Numbered from the stretch's first letter, positions 29,101 to 38,120 are shown. The stretch is 64,000 bases of DNA from DATFVA01 sp963811905 (GCA_963811905.1 CAWETK010000016.1:101628-165627); one strand, 5' to 3'. The notes: a model not told the origin generated them from the letters alone. Numbers and translations: made by a program.

Positions 29101-31029
29101 GATTTGCGCATCTCCCTCCGAGGCATTTAACTGCCGTAAGGTCACCTGGCTGTGCGTCCAGGCCAATTCGAAAACTCTGTTAGCAAGACGCCTGTCCTGG
29201 TACTTATCAATCAGTGTCAGTACTGACTCCCGGGTTTCACCCATTCCAAAAACCATATCTATTGCTGCTGTTTCCTCCGGTTCAAGAACTAATTTATAGC
29301 GGATTGAAGTTATAGGATCAAGCACTGAGCCCTGGCTGCCTGAAAGGGCAGTGGAATCTTTCATTGCTTTGGGAAAGGCAGTTGTGTTCCCGCGCCCGAT
29401 GAATTGCATCCGGTCAGTCTCAAAAGAAGTCTTTCCCTTAATCACACCGCGGCCAGCCATCATATGAAACATAAATGGCGGCTGCTCTTCCACTGATCTT
29501 GGTCTTCGTGTACAGATGACAGCATTCCGCTCAGGGACTATCTCGGTACCTACAAACAGGTTGCTGAAAGCAGGATGAAGGTTGTCAGATGCAGAAGAGG
29601 CAAGCACTACTTCTGCGTAACTTGTAATTTCAATGGTCCTGCGTATGCGCGATTTGTTTGTAAGGTGGACTCTGCGAAGTTCGGTATCGTCTTCAGGTGA
29701 GACTACAATCTCTGTATGCATATCGATGTTATGATCTCTTCGCCGGAATTCTGCCAGTCCTTCGGAGAAAATAACTTCATATGATTTTGATCGTTTCAGT
29801 GTCGGCTGATGTGCTGTCGACCAGAATTCTCCGCTTGATTCATCGCGTATATAACAGAACGTGCCCCAGTTGTCGCGGGTGGTGTCTTCACGCCATCGCG
29901 TAACCTGGATGTCTTTCCATTTGCTGTATCCTCCGCCCGCGCTGGTAACCATTACGTGGTATCTGCCGTTCGACAAGAGATGCACTTCAGGCACGGGCGT
30001 ATCGGGATTATCGATTATCTGCATAGGGATTTCCGTGCCGCTGGATTTAACAGGGGTTTCGGTAAGCCCGGTTGCGTGTGAATGAAATATTGTTGCCTTC
30101 GGAATTCTTTCCTGTAGCAGCAGCGTGGTCGCCTCTAACAAAGGATCCGATCTGAATCGCTTTTGCATCTGACGGTTCAATATAAGATATGCAAGCGACA
30201 GGAGACTCATTCCCTGGTGATGTGCCATAAATGATTTAATTATCACACTCGACTGCCCGCGCGGCAGACGCGATTTAGTGTAATCCACGGCTTCATAAAA
30301 ACCAAATTCACCCATCAAACCATCTTCTGCAAGCCGTTCAAGGTTTTCACACGCTTCCTCAGGATCAATCATCAACGCCAGCACAGTGGCGTAAGGCGCA
30401 ATAACCAGGTCCTCAGCCAATCCCCGTTTTAATCCTAACCCCGGAACACCGAATGCACGGTACTGGTAATTGAGATTAACATCAACAGTGTTGTAACCGG
30501 ATTCAGATATCCCCCAGGGTACCCCGCGGTTTTTTCCATATTCTATCTGGTACTTTACAGCTGCCTTATATGTCTGGTGCAGCAGTGTGTTCTCGTATGT
30601 AGGCATTACCAGTAAAGGCATCAGGTATTCGAACATTGAACCGCTCCAGGAAAGCAGAATAGGATCTCCTCCTACAGTAGTCAGCAGCCTCCCTAATGCA
30701 AACCAGCTTTCCTGCGGCAGCTGACCCTGTGCAATTCCCACAAAGCTGCTTAGCCTTGCCTCGGATGCAAGCAGATCATAATAGCTTGGATCCCTCCGCC
30801 TGTCATTCACATTATAACCTACCGACAGCAGATGCCGCGGTTTGTCATAGAGAAAATCATAGTCCATAAGACTGAATTTGCCTGCTTGTGCGGCAAGACT
30901 TTCAATTATCGCAATCCGCTCACTCGCTCTTTCACCGCCCTGCCGGATTATACGCATTTCAGAGGGCTGCACGGCAGGTAATTCAGCTTCTGCTATCCTG
31001 CGCAATGTAGGTACCTCATCGTCCATCAT
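26161..31029 (-). CDS. ndvB: Cyclic beta-1,2-glucan synthase, C-terminal part (frameshifted ndvB)
   Basis: 1622 residues as an open frame. It contains the C-terminal half of NdvB/ChvB: a glucoamylase-like domain (LLSVGYNVNDRRRDPSYYD, GESGYNTVDVNLNYQYRAFG-like region as GISESGYNTV), two carbohydrate-binding repeats with similar VTRWREDTT / DEDTGYYWSP blocks, and a GH94 phosphorylase domain with SGDWNDGMNMVG holding the catalytic Asp. In the intact enzyme this region controls chain length and cyclisation. The same frame stays open for about 240 bases upstream of the ATG, into the end of the N-terminal ORF, so the two ORFs are one gene broken by a one-base shift. Confidence 0.88.
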   Translation of the reverse strand: MMDDEVPTLRRIAEAELPAVQPSEMRIIRQGGERASERIAIIESLAAQAGKFSLMDYDFLYDKPRHLLSVGYNVNDRRRDPSYYDLLASEARLSSFVGIAQGQLPQESWFALGRLLTTVGGDPILLSWSGSMFEYLMPLLVMPTYENTLLHQTYKAAVKYQIEYGKNRGVPWGISESGYNTVDVNLNYQYRAFGVPGLGLKRGLAEDLVIAPYATVLALMIDPEEACENLERLAEDGLMGEFGFYEAVDYTKSRLPRGQSSVIIKSFMAHHQGMSLLSLAYLILNRQMQKRFRSDPLLEATTLLLQERIPKATIFHSHATGLTETPVKSSGTEIPMQIIDNPDTPVPEVHLLSNGRYHVMVTSAGGGYSKWKDIQVTRWREDTTRDNWGTFCYIRDESSGEFWSTAHQPTLKRSKSYEVIFSEGLAEFRRRDHNIDMHTEIVVSPEDDTELRRVHLTNKSRIRRTIEITSYAEVVLASSASDNLHPAFSNLFVGTEIVPERNAVICTRRPRSVEEQPPFMFHMMAGRGVIKGKTSFETDRMQFIGRGNTTAFPKAMKDSTALSGSQGSVLDPITSIRYKLVLEPEETAAIDMVFGMGETRESVLTLIDKYQDRRLANRVFELAWTHSQVTLRQLNASEGDAQIFRRLASSIIYGNSFLRADPEIIIKNRRGQSGLWGYAISGDLPIVLLQIEDVENIGLVRQLVQAHSYWRLKGLAVDLVIWNEDRAGYRQLLQEQILTLITAGVEAGLVDKSGGIFVRQSDQISSEDRILIQTVARVIISDRKGSLDEQLNKMKFEKVPRGRFKAVRSHRIVNDNTLQPRNDLIFFNGLGGFTPDGREYIITTSANQVTPAPWVNVIANPDFGTIVSESGPTYTWSMNAHEFRLSPWNNDPVSDASGEAFYIRDEDTGYYWSPTPLPARGNSAYASRHGFGYSVFEHTENGIRSELWIYTATDASIKFSVLKVKNESGRSCRLSLTGYAELVLGDLRPKTGMHIITKTGLEGTAIFAQNPYNSEFANRVVFLQTDSTPGSLTGDRTEFIGRNGSLQNPAGMTNSTLSGNTGAALDPCAVIRISFELAEEQEQEIIFKFGAGRDEKDADNLLRRFQGPDAARKALEAVWNYWNKTLGAVQVETPNAALDILTNGWLSYQTLACRIWARSGYYQSGGAFGFRDQLQDVMSIIHTEPALTRKHLLVCASRQFLEGDVQHWWHPPSGRGVRTHCSDDYLWLPLAVCRYVQSTGDTGVLNESVTFLEGHAINPDVDSNYDLPAIAEASGSLYQHCVRSIKRGLSFGDHGLPLMGSGDWNDGMNMVGIKGKGESVWLGFFLYEVLIQFAKIAEIQGDNLFAERCKAEASGLQKNIEQNGWDGEWYRRAYFDDGSPLGSAVNTECRIDSIAQSWSVLSGAGDKVRQRKAMDALDKYLVHRDNKLIQLLDPPFDKSDLNPGYIKGYVPGVRENGGQYTHAAIWAAMAYAALGDNKRAWELLQIILPLNHSSGPEEIAVYKVEPYVVAADVYAVKPHTGRGGWTWYTGSAGWLYRLIVESLLGIRLEADKLYIEPCIPAEWETYKVNYRYRDTIYRITFYQTHDIDTDLRITVDGDQKTGKMISLVDDRQEHNAEVKLRF

Positions 31030-31229
31030 AAAATGTCTTATTGCAGAAGAATCCGTTCCTTTTAACCACGGGACAAGAAATGTTAATTCCTCAAGGGAAC
31101 TGCGGCACTGGTCTGCAAGTGCAGTGGACCATTGTTTAACTTTATTAATATTACTGGTTGAATAACTATTCTCAATATCTATACTTAGTGATGTAAATTT
31201 TTCAAGATTTAGTGAAAAATCTTTAAGGG

Positions 31230-31270
31230 TATTCAGCCGGGAAGCGATTGTGAAATCAATCTCCTTTTAA
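31230..31270 (-). other. Frameshift site in ndvB
   Basis: Here the N-terminal frame (…KFKRRLIS) and the C-terminal frame (…KEIDFTIASRLN) overlap for about 35 bases. The downstream frame is open only after a TAA about 40 bases before the upstream stop, so the shift must fall in this interval. One extra A in the coding-strand run next to AAATTT restores a seamless KFKKEIDFTIAS reading. It may be a genuine mutation or a base-calling error. Confidence 0.8.
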
Positions 31271-34200
31271 ATTTGGCAAGCCTCTCGTCATGAATTTCCT
31301 CTGCCGCAGTGATAAGAATGCACAGTGTGTCTCTTATTCCTTCAAATAACTCCTGACTCACTATTTTTTTATCAGGGAGTGAGATAATCCCCTGCCTGAG
31401 GGTTAGAAGATGACCCATAAGATTTCCGCTGTCAACAGATGAAATGTAAAGCGGAGTAAGGGGCGTTAATGATTGAGTATCATACCAGTTATAAAAATGT
31501 CCGTTATACCGCTCCAGTTTTTCCAAAGTCTTAAATGTATTCGACACACGGTCAATTAATTCTCCCGTAGTTATAAAACCAAAGTCGTAAGCTGTCAGAC
31601 TGGCCAGCAGGGACAATCCGATATTTGTTGGCGATGTTCTGTGTGCGGTTACCCCTACCGGGTTTTCCTGGTAGTTATCAGGGGGCAGCCAATTATCATT
31701 GGGACCAACAAAAGTTTTGAAGAATAACCATGTTTTTCGGGCGACCTCTCTTAAAAATAATTTTTGTGCAGCAGATAGTATTACCTCGTGACGTGTAAGA
31801 GGCAGACTGATCCACCAGGCTGCGTACGGCGATATAAACCATAGAAATAATATCGGCACAGCTGCTGCAGGCAAACTTTGCTTCTCCAGCACGAAATAGA
31901 TAATTGCAGCGATAACGATAACCGGGGCTATCCACATTTTCCTGAATGACCCGGCTGCAGTAATGCGTAGTCTTCGATCATGGGACGGATTCCACTCGAG
32001 AAGTCTTTTACGCGAAATCAACATTCTCCATAGGGTACGGATAATCGCATCAACACTATAAAACATCTCGTACGGAAGCGTGATGATCGTAAAGGCCGCC
32101 TGCGAAAGATGCGCGCCTGTAGATCGTATAGCCGCAGCAAGGTGTTGACTTAAAAGTACATCTGCCGGCTTGTTAAAGAAGTCAACCACAGATATGATCA
32201 GCGGAGGGATCACGATTATTCCTATTACCAGTACCGTCCAGAACCAGGGAGCTGAAAGTACGGTCCATCCCAGAACCAGCAGCAATGTAAGCGCAAATGG
32301 GGAGAGACTTCGCCGTAGATTGTCACCAATTTTCCAGAAAGAAAGCCACGATAGTGGATTTCTGTGTAATCTGCCATTAAGCGATGGAACAAACGGCAGC
32401 AGCCACCTTATTATTTGCCAGTCTCCGCGAATCCAGCGGTGCCTCCGTTTTACATCTGTAAAATAGTGTGACGGATATTCTTCAAATAATTGTACGTCAC
32501 TTAATAATCCCGCTCTCGTGTAGCAGCCTTCTATAAGATCATGACTTAAGATCTGATTCTCAGGGAACCTTCCCTTCAGAACCTGCTCGAACATGTCAAC
32601 ATCGTAAATACCTTTCCCGATAAATGATCCCTCGCCGAAGATATCCTGGTAAACATCTGAGATGGTGCGTGTGTAAGGATCAATTCCCGGTTCGCTTCCA
32701 AAAAGTCCGGCATAACGTGAACGGGTAGTTCCCGGAAGGCTTACTGCAACCCGCGGCTGTAATATGGCATGACCTCCGCATATACATTTCCGCTTCTCAT
32801 CATAGCGCGGGCGGTTGAGGGGGTGAGCCATTGTTCCCACCATCTGCCTGGCGGAGTCACGTGGTAATTTGGTGTCGCTGTCAAGGGTAATTACATATTT
32901 AACATACGGCAGAATATCGGTCTTGCCGACAACCAGTGAAAACCTGTCCCTTGAACCGCCGCGCAGCAATGAGTTCAGTTCCTCCAGCTTTCCCCTCTTG
33001 CGTTCGTAACCCATCCACCTCCGCTCACGTGCATTCCACTGCCGGGGGCGGTGAAATAGAAAGAAATGATTACCCTCATATTTTTCATTAAGGCCCTCAA
33101 TCATATTAGCAGCAAGCCTTAAAAGAGATTCATCCTCCCGGAGTGATTCTTTATCAGCGTCCTGGTAATCAGTAAGGAGGCCATAGTAAAGATTGCTGTC
33201 CTGGTTTCCCAGGAATCGTATTTCCAGCGACTCGGTCAGTTCCCTGATATTATTTTCATTAATTAATATTGAAGGAATCGCTATAAGTGTACGCGCTTCC
33301 GCAGGTATTCCTTCCGAGTAATCCATTCTTGGTAATCGGCCAGGCTTCACAATCAATGTGGAAATCCAGTTAACAAGAGCAACCGGTAAATTAGCTGCTG
33401 CTGTAAAAAAGAGTATCCCCAAAAGAATAAGCTGTATATTATCAAATCCTTTTTCATAAACCTGTTCTAACATAGCGGTGGTGATCAGTAGAGTAAGAAG
33501 TATGATTGAACCGCTGTATATCATCAGCGGTACCCTGCGGCTTATTTTTTTCATAGCTCTTAAAGGGGAAAAACGCACCTTGCATGCCGATTCAAGTTTA
33601 TTCAAACCCTTATCTATAAGGTAGTAACCTACATGTGCGGTACTTGCCTCAGGTCCATTTAAAGCAGCACTCTCCTGTGAAAGCCGGATTGCAGTTTCGG
33701 CAGTTTCTTTTTCGGAAATCGAACTGTGCTTTGCTATTTTTTCTATTACGTGGCGGTACTGGTCTCGTGTGAGGAAATCCATTTGCCCGTATACGTTGGC
33801 CGGGTCTGTCATCAGGACTTTTTCAACAGTACTCATGGTTTCAACAAAACTTTTCCAGTCCATCGTTTCAAGGAAACGGAGGCTTCCTATGCTGTTGCTG
33901 ATGGAGACCTGATCTGCCGCCTGCTGCTGATTTCCCAGCTGTATCAACTCTTCAATCTTCTGACCTGAATCGGAAAGCCTTTGTTCTACCCATATCAGGG
34001 CAGTTGATAGGGTATGGCTTAAGCCCTGCAGTTTTCGGGTAAGTTCAGATACGAAAGATGTTGTCATCGGGGGGTCTGACCGCGACATATCTGCAACAAC
34101 CTGTATCAGGTTCTTTGGATCTTTCTCAACCATTTCAATCATATCATCTGCCCAGGCATCCGCCAGGTTGCGTTCTATCCTTCCGGCGGCAACTTTTACG

Positions 34201-34877
34201 GCAACACGGCGCAGATTTTCAATGAGTGCCAGCCGCAGCATAATCGGGATTGCCCATAATTCGCCTACCTTTAACACTGTTACTGTTTGATAAGCGGATA
34301 CAAAACGGTTAAGATTTTCCGGGTCTACACGCCCATCGCCATGCGAAATAATTTCCTGTGCAATATCATAAACACGGGGCAGACCTTTAGATAACCCGTG
34401 TGAAAGACGGGGTAATTCACGGCTGTATCCCTTGGGAAAATGTTTCTTACCGGTACGGATCTGTTCTTCAATCAGGTAAAAATTATCAAGCAGCCATTCC
34501 TCGGCTGGTGTAATTGCACGCTTCGCTTTGAGAGCTTCAATTAGTAATTCCTGAACTTCAAAAAGAAAATCCTCATTTTCCGCAAGGCGTTTAAGAAGCA
34601 CGGGTTCAATTATGATGCTGGATGTTAAAGTATGTGTTTCTGCAAGGATTTTACCGTGATGCTCCATCTGGTCGGCACTGAATAACTCTGAGCGCATCGG
34701 AGGTTTTGCATTAGCAAACTTCTTAATAAGGGAATTTTCATTAAACTGCGACTTAAAACGAGATATAGACTCATTAATATTTGGAATAATTGCTTTCATA
34801 TTTTTCGAATCAATATACCAGTATAATTGCGATATAAACAATCTTTCATAGTATAACTTAGCGTATAATAATTTCAC
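31233..34877 (-). CDS. ndvB: Cyclic beta-1,2-glucan synthase, N-terminal part (frameshifted ndvB)
   Basis: 1214 residues; the true start may be the internal methionine at 34799 (MKAIIPNINE). Membrane segments near residues 430-520 precede the GT84 glycosyltransferase domain with YVITLDSDTKLPRDSA (DxD metal site) and RRHRWIRGDWQ. More membrane helices follow (about 835-1010). The frame ends at RRLISQSLPG*. Adding one base in the run at 31265-31268 (AAAA on the coding strand) joins it to the C-terminal ORF, giving about 2,905 residues, close to rhizobial NdvB. The protein makes periplasmic cyclic glucans used for osmotic adaptation. It is divergent from the response regulator gene at 35,049. 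Confidence 0.88.
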   Translation of the reverse strand: MKLLYAKLYYERLFISQLYWYIDSKNMKAIIPNINESISRFKSQFNENSLIKKFANAKPPMRSELFSADQMEHHGKILAETHTLTSSIIIEPVLLKRLAENEDFLFEVQELLIEALKAKRAITPAEEWLLDNFYLIEEQIRTGKKHFPKGYSRELPRLSHGLSKGLPRVYDIAQEIISHGDGRVDPENLNRFVSAYQTVTVLKVGELWAIPIMLRLALIENLRRVAVKVAAGRIERNLADAWADDMIEMVEKDPKNLIQVVADMSRSDPPMTTSFVSELTRKLQGLSHTLSTALIWVEQRLSDSGQKIEELIQLGNQQQAADQVSISNSIGSLRFLETMDWKSFVETMSTVEKVLMTDPANVYGQMDFLTRDQYRHVIEKIAKHSSISEKETAETAIRLSQESAALNGPEASTAHVGYYLIDKGLNKLESACKVRFSPLRAMKKISRRVPLMIYSGSIILLTLLITTAMLEQVYEKGFDNIQLILLGILFFTAAANLPVALVNWISTLIVKPGRLPRMDYSEGIPAEARTLIAIPSILINENNIRELTESLEIRFLGNQDSNLYYGLLTDYQDADKESLREDESLLRLAANMIEGLNEKYEGNHFFLFHRPRQWNARERRWMGYERKRGKLEELNSLLRGGSRDRFSLVVGKTDILPYVKYVITLDSDTKLPRDSARQMVGTMAHPLNRPRYDEKRKCICGGHAILQPRVAVSLPGTTRSRYAGLFGSEPGIDPYTRTISDVYQDIFGEGSFIGKGIYDVDMFEQVLKGRFPENQILSHDLIEGCYTRAGLLSDVQLFEEYPSHYFTDVKRRHRWIRGDWQIIRWLLPFVPSLNGRLHRNPLSWLSFWKIGDNLRRSLSPFALTLLLVLGWTVLSAPWFWTVLVIGIIVIPPLIISVVDFFNKPADVLLSQHLAAAIRSTGAHLSQAAFTIITLPYEMFYSVDAIIRTLWRMLISRKRLLEWNPSHDRRLRITAAGSFRKMWIAPVIVIAAIIYFVLEKQSLPAAAVPILFLWFISPYAAWWISLPLTRHEVILSAAQKLFLREVARKTWLFFKTFVGPNDNWLPPDNYQENPVGVTAHRTSPTNIGLSLLASLTAYDFGFITTGELIDRVSNTFKTLEKLERYNGHFYNWYDTQSLTPLTPLYISSVDSGNLMGHLLTLRQGIISLPDKKIVSQELFEGIRDTLCILITAAEEIHDERLAKFKRRLISQSLPG

Positions 34878-35048
34878 TTCCTGTTATATTAACAACATTT
34901 CATAGTTTTCATCATTACCCGAAGTTCCTCTTTATTTCATACAATATGTTATTTTTTATATATTAGAATTAACTAAATCTTTTAATTAATAGTCTGATTT
35001 ATATTTGTTGAATCCTTATTATAATATTTACTGCCATTCAATCCCCTT

Positions 35049-35744
35049 ATGAAAAAGAAATTGAAACTTCTGCTTGTTGAAGATAATCGCTTGTTTAGAG
35101 AGGGCATTAAAGTTATGCTTTCAAAGCAAAAGGATATGCAATGTGTGGAGACTGTCGGCAATGGTGAAAATATTTCGGATTTACTGCAGAAGCACAAACC
35201 CGAGATATTGCTTCTTGATAGAGGCCTGCGTAATAGGAATAGTCTGAGCCTGATAAAAATGGTAAGAAAAAAGTTTCAGACTACCAGAATAATAGTAATG
35301 GATCTGATTCCCGCCCAGGAAGATGTTTTTGAATTTGTTCAGGAAGGAGTTTCAGGATTTATATTAAAAGAGGCTACGGTTAGCGACTTCCTTAAAACCA
35401 TCAGGGATGTGTCTAAAGGACTTAATGTACTCCCTCATAATATGACAGGGTCACTTTTTTCGCAAATTGTTGAACACGCCTTAAACGGGTCAAATCATTC
35501 TGCTATTATGGACTCAGTTACAATGACAAAACGGGAGAGACAGGTAATCGGTTTAATCTCAGAAGGCTGTACTAACAAAGAAATAGCCCTGGAACTTCAT
35601 CTCTCAACCTACACGGTAAAAAGCCACGTGCATAATATACTGGAGAAACTTGCACTGAGTACCCGGGTTCAGATTGCAAAATATGTGCATGACTCAGGTA
35701 AAAAAGAATCAGCCTCCCGCGGAACTTCCCTTATGGACGATTAG
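35049..35744 (+). CDS. LuxR-type response regulator with atypical receiver (Asp switch residue)
   Basis: 231 residues. Receiver: acidic pair E11-D12, phosphorylation site D57 (EILLLDRGLRN), K107 (GFILKE). The conserved switch Thr/Ser is D85 (IIVMDLIP). C-terminal LuxR/NarL helix-turn-helix about 155-215: MTKRERQVIGLISEGCTNKE and STYTVKSHVHNILEKLAL. Closely related to the regulator at 37,370. It is the first gene of the island and, unlike most units there, has no clear copy of the recurrent promoter element, only a TAATATTT -10-like sequence. A kinase gene follows after 100 bases. Candidate regulator of the island. Confidence 0.9.
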   Translation: MKKKLKLLLVEDNRLFREGIKVMLSKQKDMQCVETVGNGENISDLLQKHKPEILLLDRGLRNRNSLSLIKMVRKKFQTTRIIVMDLIPAQEDVFEFVQEGVSGFILKEATVSDFLKTIRDVSKGLNVLPHNMTGSLFSQIVEHALNGSNHSAIMDSVTMTKRERQVIGLISEGCTNKEIALELHLSTYTVKSHVHNILEKLALSTRVQIAKYVHDSGKKESASRGTSLMDD

Positions 35745-35752
35745 ATTCTATT

Positions 35753-35818
35753 AAAAGAATTAATCCCCTTTTCAATCTTAAGAATTATTTACTCCGGTTC
35801 ACTTTCTGTGTATTATAT
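35753..35818 (+). promoter_or_regulatory. Recurrent stress-island promoter element, copy 1 (divergent variant)
   Basis: AAAAGAATTAATCCCC, TTTT, CAATCT, seven bases, TATTT at the -35 position, 20 bases, then TATTATAT (35811-35818). Layout is exact but the -35 and CATCCC boxes are weak matches. 27 bases before the kinase start codon. Confidence 0.65.
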
Positions 35819-35844
35819 CACAGAAAGAAAATAAGGAGTGCGAT

Positions 35845-36822
35845 ATGGAATCATTCGAAAATAAGTATACGCGGCTGTTTGAAACAGCAAAAGACGGAAT
35901 ATTAATTCTTAATGCCGATAACGGGAGGATTGAAGATGTTAACCCGTACCTTGCTAAATTGTTAGGATATCCTAAAAACAGGTTACTGGAAAAAAGTATA
36001 TGGGATATAAGTTCAACTCAGAATATTGAGTATTCAAAACAGCTGTACAAAGAGCTTAAGGAAAAGAAATATGTGCGTTATGAGGATCTGCCTCTGCAGG
36101 CTTCCGATGGCAGTTTGATAGACGTGGAAATTGTAAGCAATGTTTATAAAGTCAATAAAGAAAAAGTTATACAATGTAATATTCGTGAAATTTCAAAAAG
36201 AAAGGATCTTGAAAAAATAACTCAGGAGACTATTAAAACAAAAGAAGCCTTAATTAAAGAATTACAGCATCGAACAATAAACAGCTTTACGGTGCTTATT
36301 AGCTTAATCAGACTCAGGGGGGAAATGACAAACTCAGATGAAACTAAACTGATCCTTGAAGACCTGGAAATAAAAATAAGGTCGATTACTGATTTATACT
36401 CTTTAATTTCTGAATGCAATAGTCTCTATGAAGTGAATATCAAATTCTATTTTAATAAATTGATTGAGCGGATGTCTGCTTTATCAAAAAATATAGTAAT
36501 ACATAAAAATATCGAAGAGATTTCCGTTTCCGATAAAAAAGCGGCTACTCTTGGAATGATTTTGGTCGAACTTTTATTTAATGCAATCAAGTATGCCTTT
36601 CCCGATTCTAAAAAAGGTGAGATTAATATAACTGTAAAATCAAAGAACGGACTCACATTTATAGTTGAAGATAACGGGGTGGGTTTGAAAAAAGATTTTG
36701 ATATAAACCTCGATAAAGGGCTGGGGTTTGAATTAGTAGATATAATGGTGAACCAGCTTAACGGTAAAATTTGTTTTAAATCAGGAAAAGGAACCAAAAT
36801 AATTATGGGATTTCCTTCATAA
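35845..36822 (+). CDS. PAS domain sensor histidine kinase (HisKA_2-like)
   Basis: 325 residues, no membrane segment, so cytosolic. PAS domain about 5-118 (FETAKDGILILNADNGRIED, then LLGYPKNRLLEKS). Phosphoacceptor H142 lies in ELQHRTINSFTVL, the HisKA_2 pattern (HRxxN). The ATPase domain has the N box VELLFNAIKYAFPDSK and G boxes EDNGVGLKK and GLGFELV. HisKA_2 kinases often feed general stress response regulators in alphaproteobacteria; here it sits between two LuxR-type regulators and has its own copy of the recurrent promoter, so it is the likely partner kinase. Confidence 0.92.
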   Translation: MESFENKYTRLFETAKDGILILNADNGRIEDVNPYLAKLLGYPKNRLLEKSIWDISSTQNIEYSKQLYKELKEKKYVRYEDLPLQASDGSLIDVEIVSNVYKVNKEKVIQCNIREISKRKDLEKITQETIKTKEALIKELQHRTINSFTVLISLIRLRGEMTNSDETKLILEDLEIKIRSITDLYSLISECNSLYEVNIKFYFNKLIERMSALSKNIVIHKNIEEISVSDKKAATLGMILVELLFNAIKYAFPDSKKGEINITVKSKNGLTFIVEDNGVGLKKDFDINLDKGLGFELVDIMVNQLNGKICFKSGKGTKIIMGFPS

Positions 36823-36880
36823 AAATCTGTACTGTCAGTTTCAGCAGAAACAAAGCTCCGCTGCTTCATATCTCAGCCAC

Positions 36881-36944
36881 AAGACCTAAATCCTTTTTCA
36901 TCCTATTGGTCTATTGTTATATCCGGCAAATTGTTATAACCTTA
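36881..36944 (+). promoter_or_regulatory. Recurrent stress-island promoter element, copy 2
   Basis: AAGACCTAAATCC, T-run, CATCCT (36899), seven bases, TATTG (36912-36916), exactly 20 bases, TAACCTTA (36937-36944). 25 bases before the ATG of the Met-rich exported protein, which forms a unit with the second response regulator. Confidence 0.85.
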
Positions 36945-36968
36945 ATTACACATAAAAAGGAAAAACCT

Positions 36969-37340
36969 ATGAAAAATCTAATTTTGCTATTTGTAATATT
37001 AGTTCCGTTTTCATTATATGCTCAGGATCAAAATGAGAGCAGCAGGATAAAAACGGATGATGAAACTAATGTCTGGATGAACAAAATATCATCAAATTCT
37101 GAAATGCGGGTTGAAATGATGAATATGATGATGGATGAAACAAGCGGAAACAAAGAGGAAATGATGAAACTTGTAAATTCAATATTAAGTAACCCCGGAA
37201 TGAAAGAAATGATCAACACTGAAAATAATGCAAAAACCGGTAAAGTAAATATGTCTCTTGAACCGGAATCACGCGGAATGATGCATGATAGTGTAACGGT
37301 GAAAAAAATGTCTCTAACAAAGCCTGTTTACAGGAAATAA
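36969..37340 (+). CDS. Small methionine-rich exported protein
   Basis: 123 residues from the ATG at 36969; a longer frame from 36906 would read through the promoter element. Signal peptide MKNLILLFVILVPFSLYAQ. The mature part is rich in Met (RVEMMNMMMDETSG, EEMMKLVNS, ESRGMMHDSV). Met-rich periplasmic proteins often bind copper or act as oxidant sinks, but that is only a possibility here. It is 29 bases upstream of the response regulator gene and probably co-transcribed. Confidence 0.7.
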   Translation: MKNLILLFVILVPFSLYAQDQNESSRIKTDDETNVWMNKISSNSEMRVEMMNMMMDETSGNKEEMMKLVNSILSNPGMKEMINTENNAKTGKVNMSLEPESRGMMHDSVTVKKMSLTKPVYRK

Positions 37341-37369
37341 GGCGACCCATAATTGCGTCAAAGATAATC

Positions 37370-38059
37370 ATGAAAAAAATCAGATTACTTCTTATTGAAG
37401 ATAACCGCTTGCTGAGGGATGGAATACTTTCTATCGTTAAATCTCAAAAAGATATTGTTGTTATTTCTGCATCCGGAGATGGTAAGAGTACTCTTTTCAA
37501 AATCAAGCAGCTCAAGCCGAATATTGTTCTCCTGGATCTGGGTCTGCGAAGCCAGAACAGTTTACATGTTGTGGAAATAGTAAAGAAGGATTTTCCTCAG
37601 GCCAAAATCATTGTTATGGATCTGGCACCTGTTCAGGCGGATATACTTCAATATGTAAAAGCCGGGGCAAATGGCTTTATCCTTAAAGATTCGTCCCTTA
37701 AGGATTTTCTGATCACAATAAGATCTGTAGCTGAAGGTTCAACGGTCCTTCCCCCGGTTTTAGTCGATTCACTTTTCTCGCAGATTATTGATTACGCAGT
37801 AAAGGAAGACAAATCCAAATTAAAGGAAGCCGTTAAAATGACAAAACGTGAACGTGAGGTAATAATATTACTTGGTGAAGGTAAGAGTAATAAAGAAATC
37901 GCACAAAAAATTCACGTCTCAACTTATACGGTTAAGAGCCATATTCATAATATTATGGAAAAGCTCGCGCTGCATACACGACTGGAAATAGCGAATTATT
38001 CCTATTCAGGAGAAACACTAAAGACGATTGCTAAGAGTATTTCAACCATAAATAATTAA
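37370..38059 (+). CDS. LuxR-type response regulator with atypical receiver, paralogue 2
   Basis: 229 residues, paralogue of the regulator at 35,049. Acidic pair E10-D11, phosphorylation site D56 (IVLLDLGLRS), K106; the switch Thr/Ser is D84 (IIVMDLAP). LuxR helix-turn-helix: MTKREREVIILLGEGKSNKE and STYTVKSHIHNIMEKLAL. Cotranscribed with the Met-rich protein from a copy of the recurrent promoter, so if it binds that element it is autoregulated. Best candidate in the window for the island's activator, by inference only. Confidence 0.9.
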   Translation: MKKIRLLLIEDNRLLRDGILSIVKSQKDIVVISASGDGKSTLFKIKQLKPNIVLLDLGLRSQNSLHVVEIVKKDFPQAKIIVMDLAPVQADILQYVKAGANGFILKDSSLKDFLITIRSVAEGSTVLPPVLVDSLFSQIIDYAVKEDKSKLKEAVKMTKREREVIILLGEGKSNKEIAQKIHVSTYTVKSHIHNIMEKLALHTRLEIANYSYSGETLKTIAKSISTINN

Positions 38060-38120
38060 GGCATAAAATAAACAGGGACATTAGTTCCACCGGCTAAAGA
38101 CTCCGCATTTTTATATACCC

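Noticed and set aside
31230..31270. Programmed -1 frameshift in ndvB
   Set aside because: No X-XXY-YYZ slippery heptamer in the right frame and no clear downstream structure; a simple one-base deletion or base-calling error explains it better.
34880..35048. Possible further copy of the recurrent element before the first LuxR regulator (CTAAATCTTTT…TCTGATTT…TAATATTT)
   Set aside because: The CATCCC box is absent and the spacing between the boxes differs by several bases from all other copies, so it was not counted.
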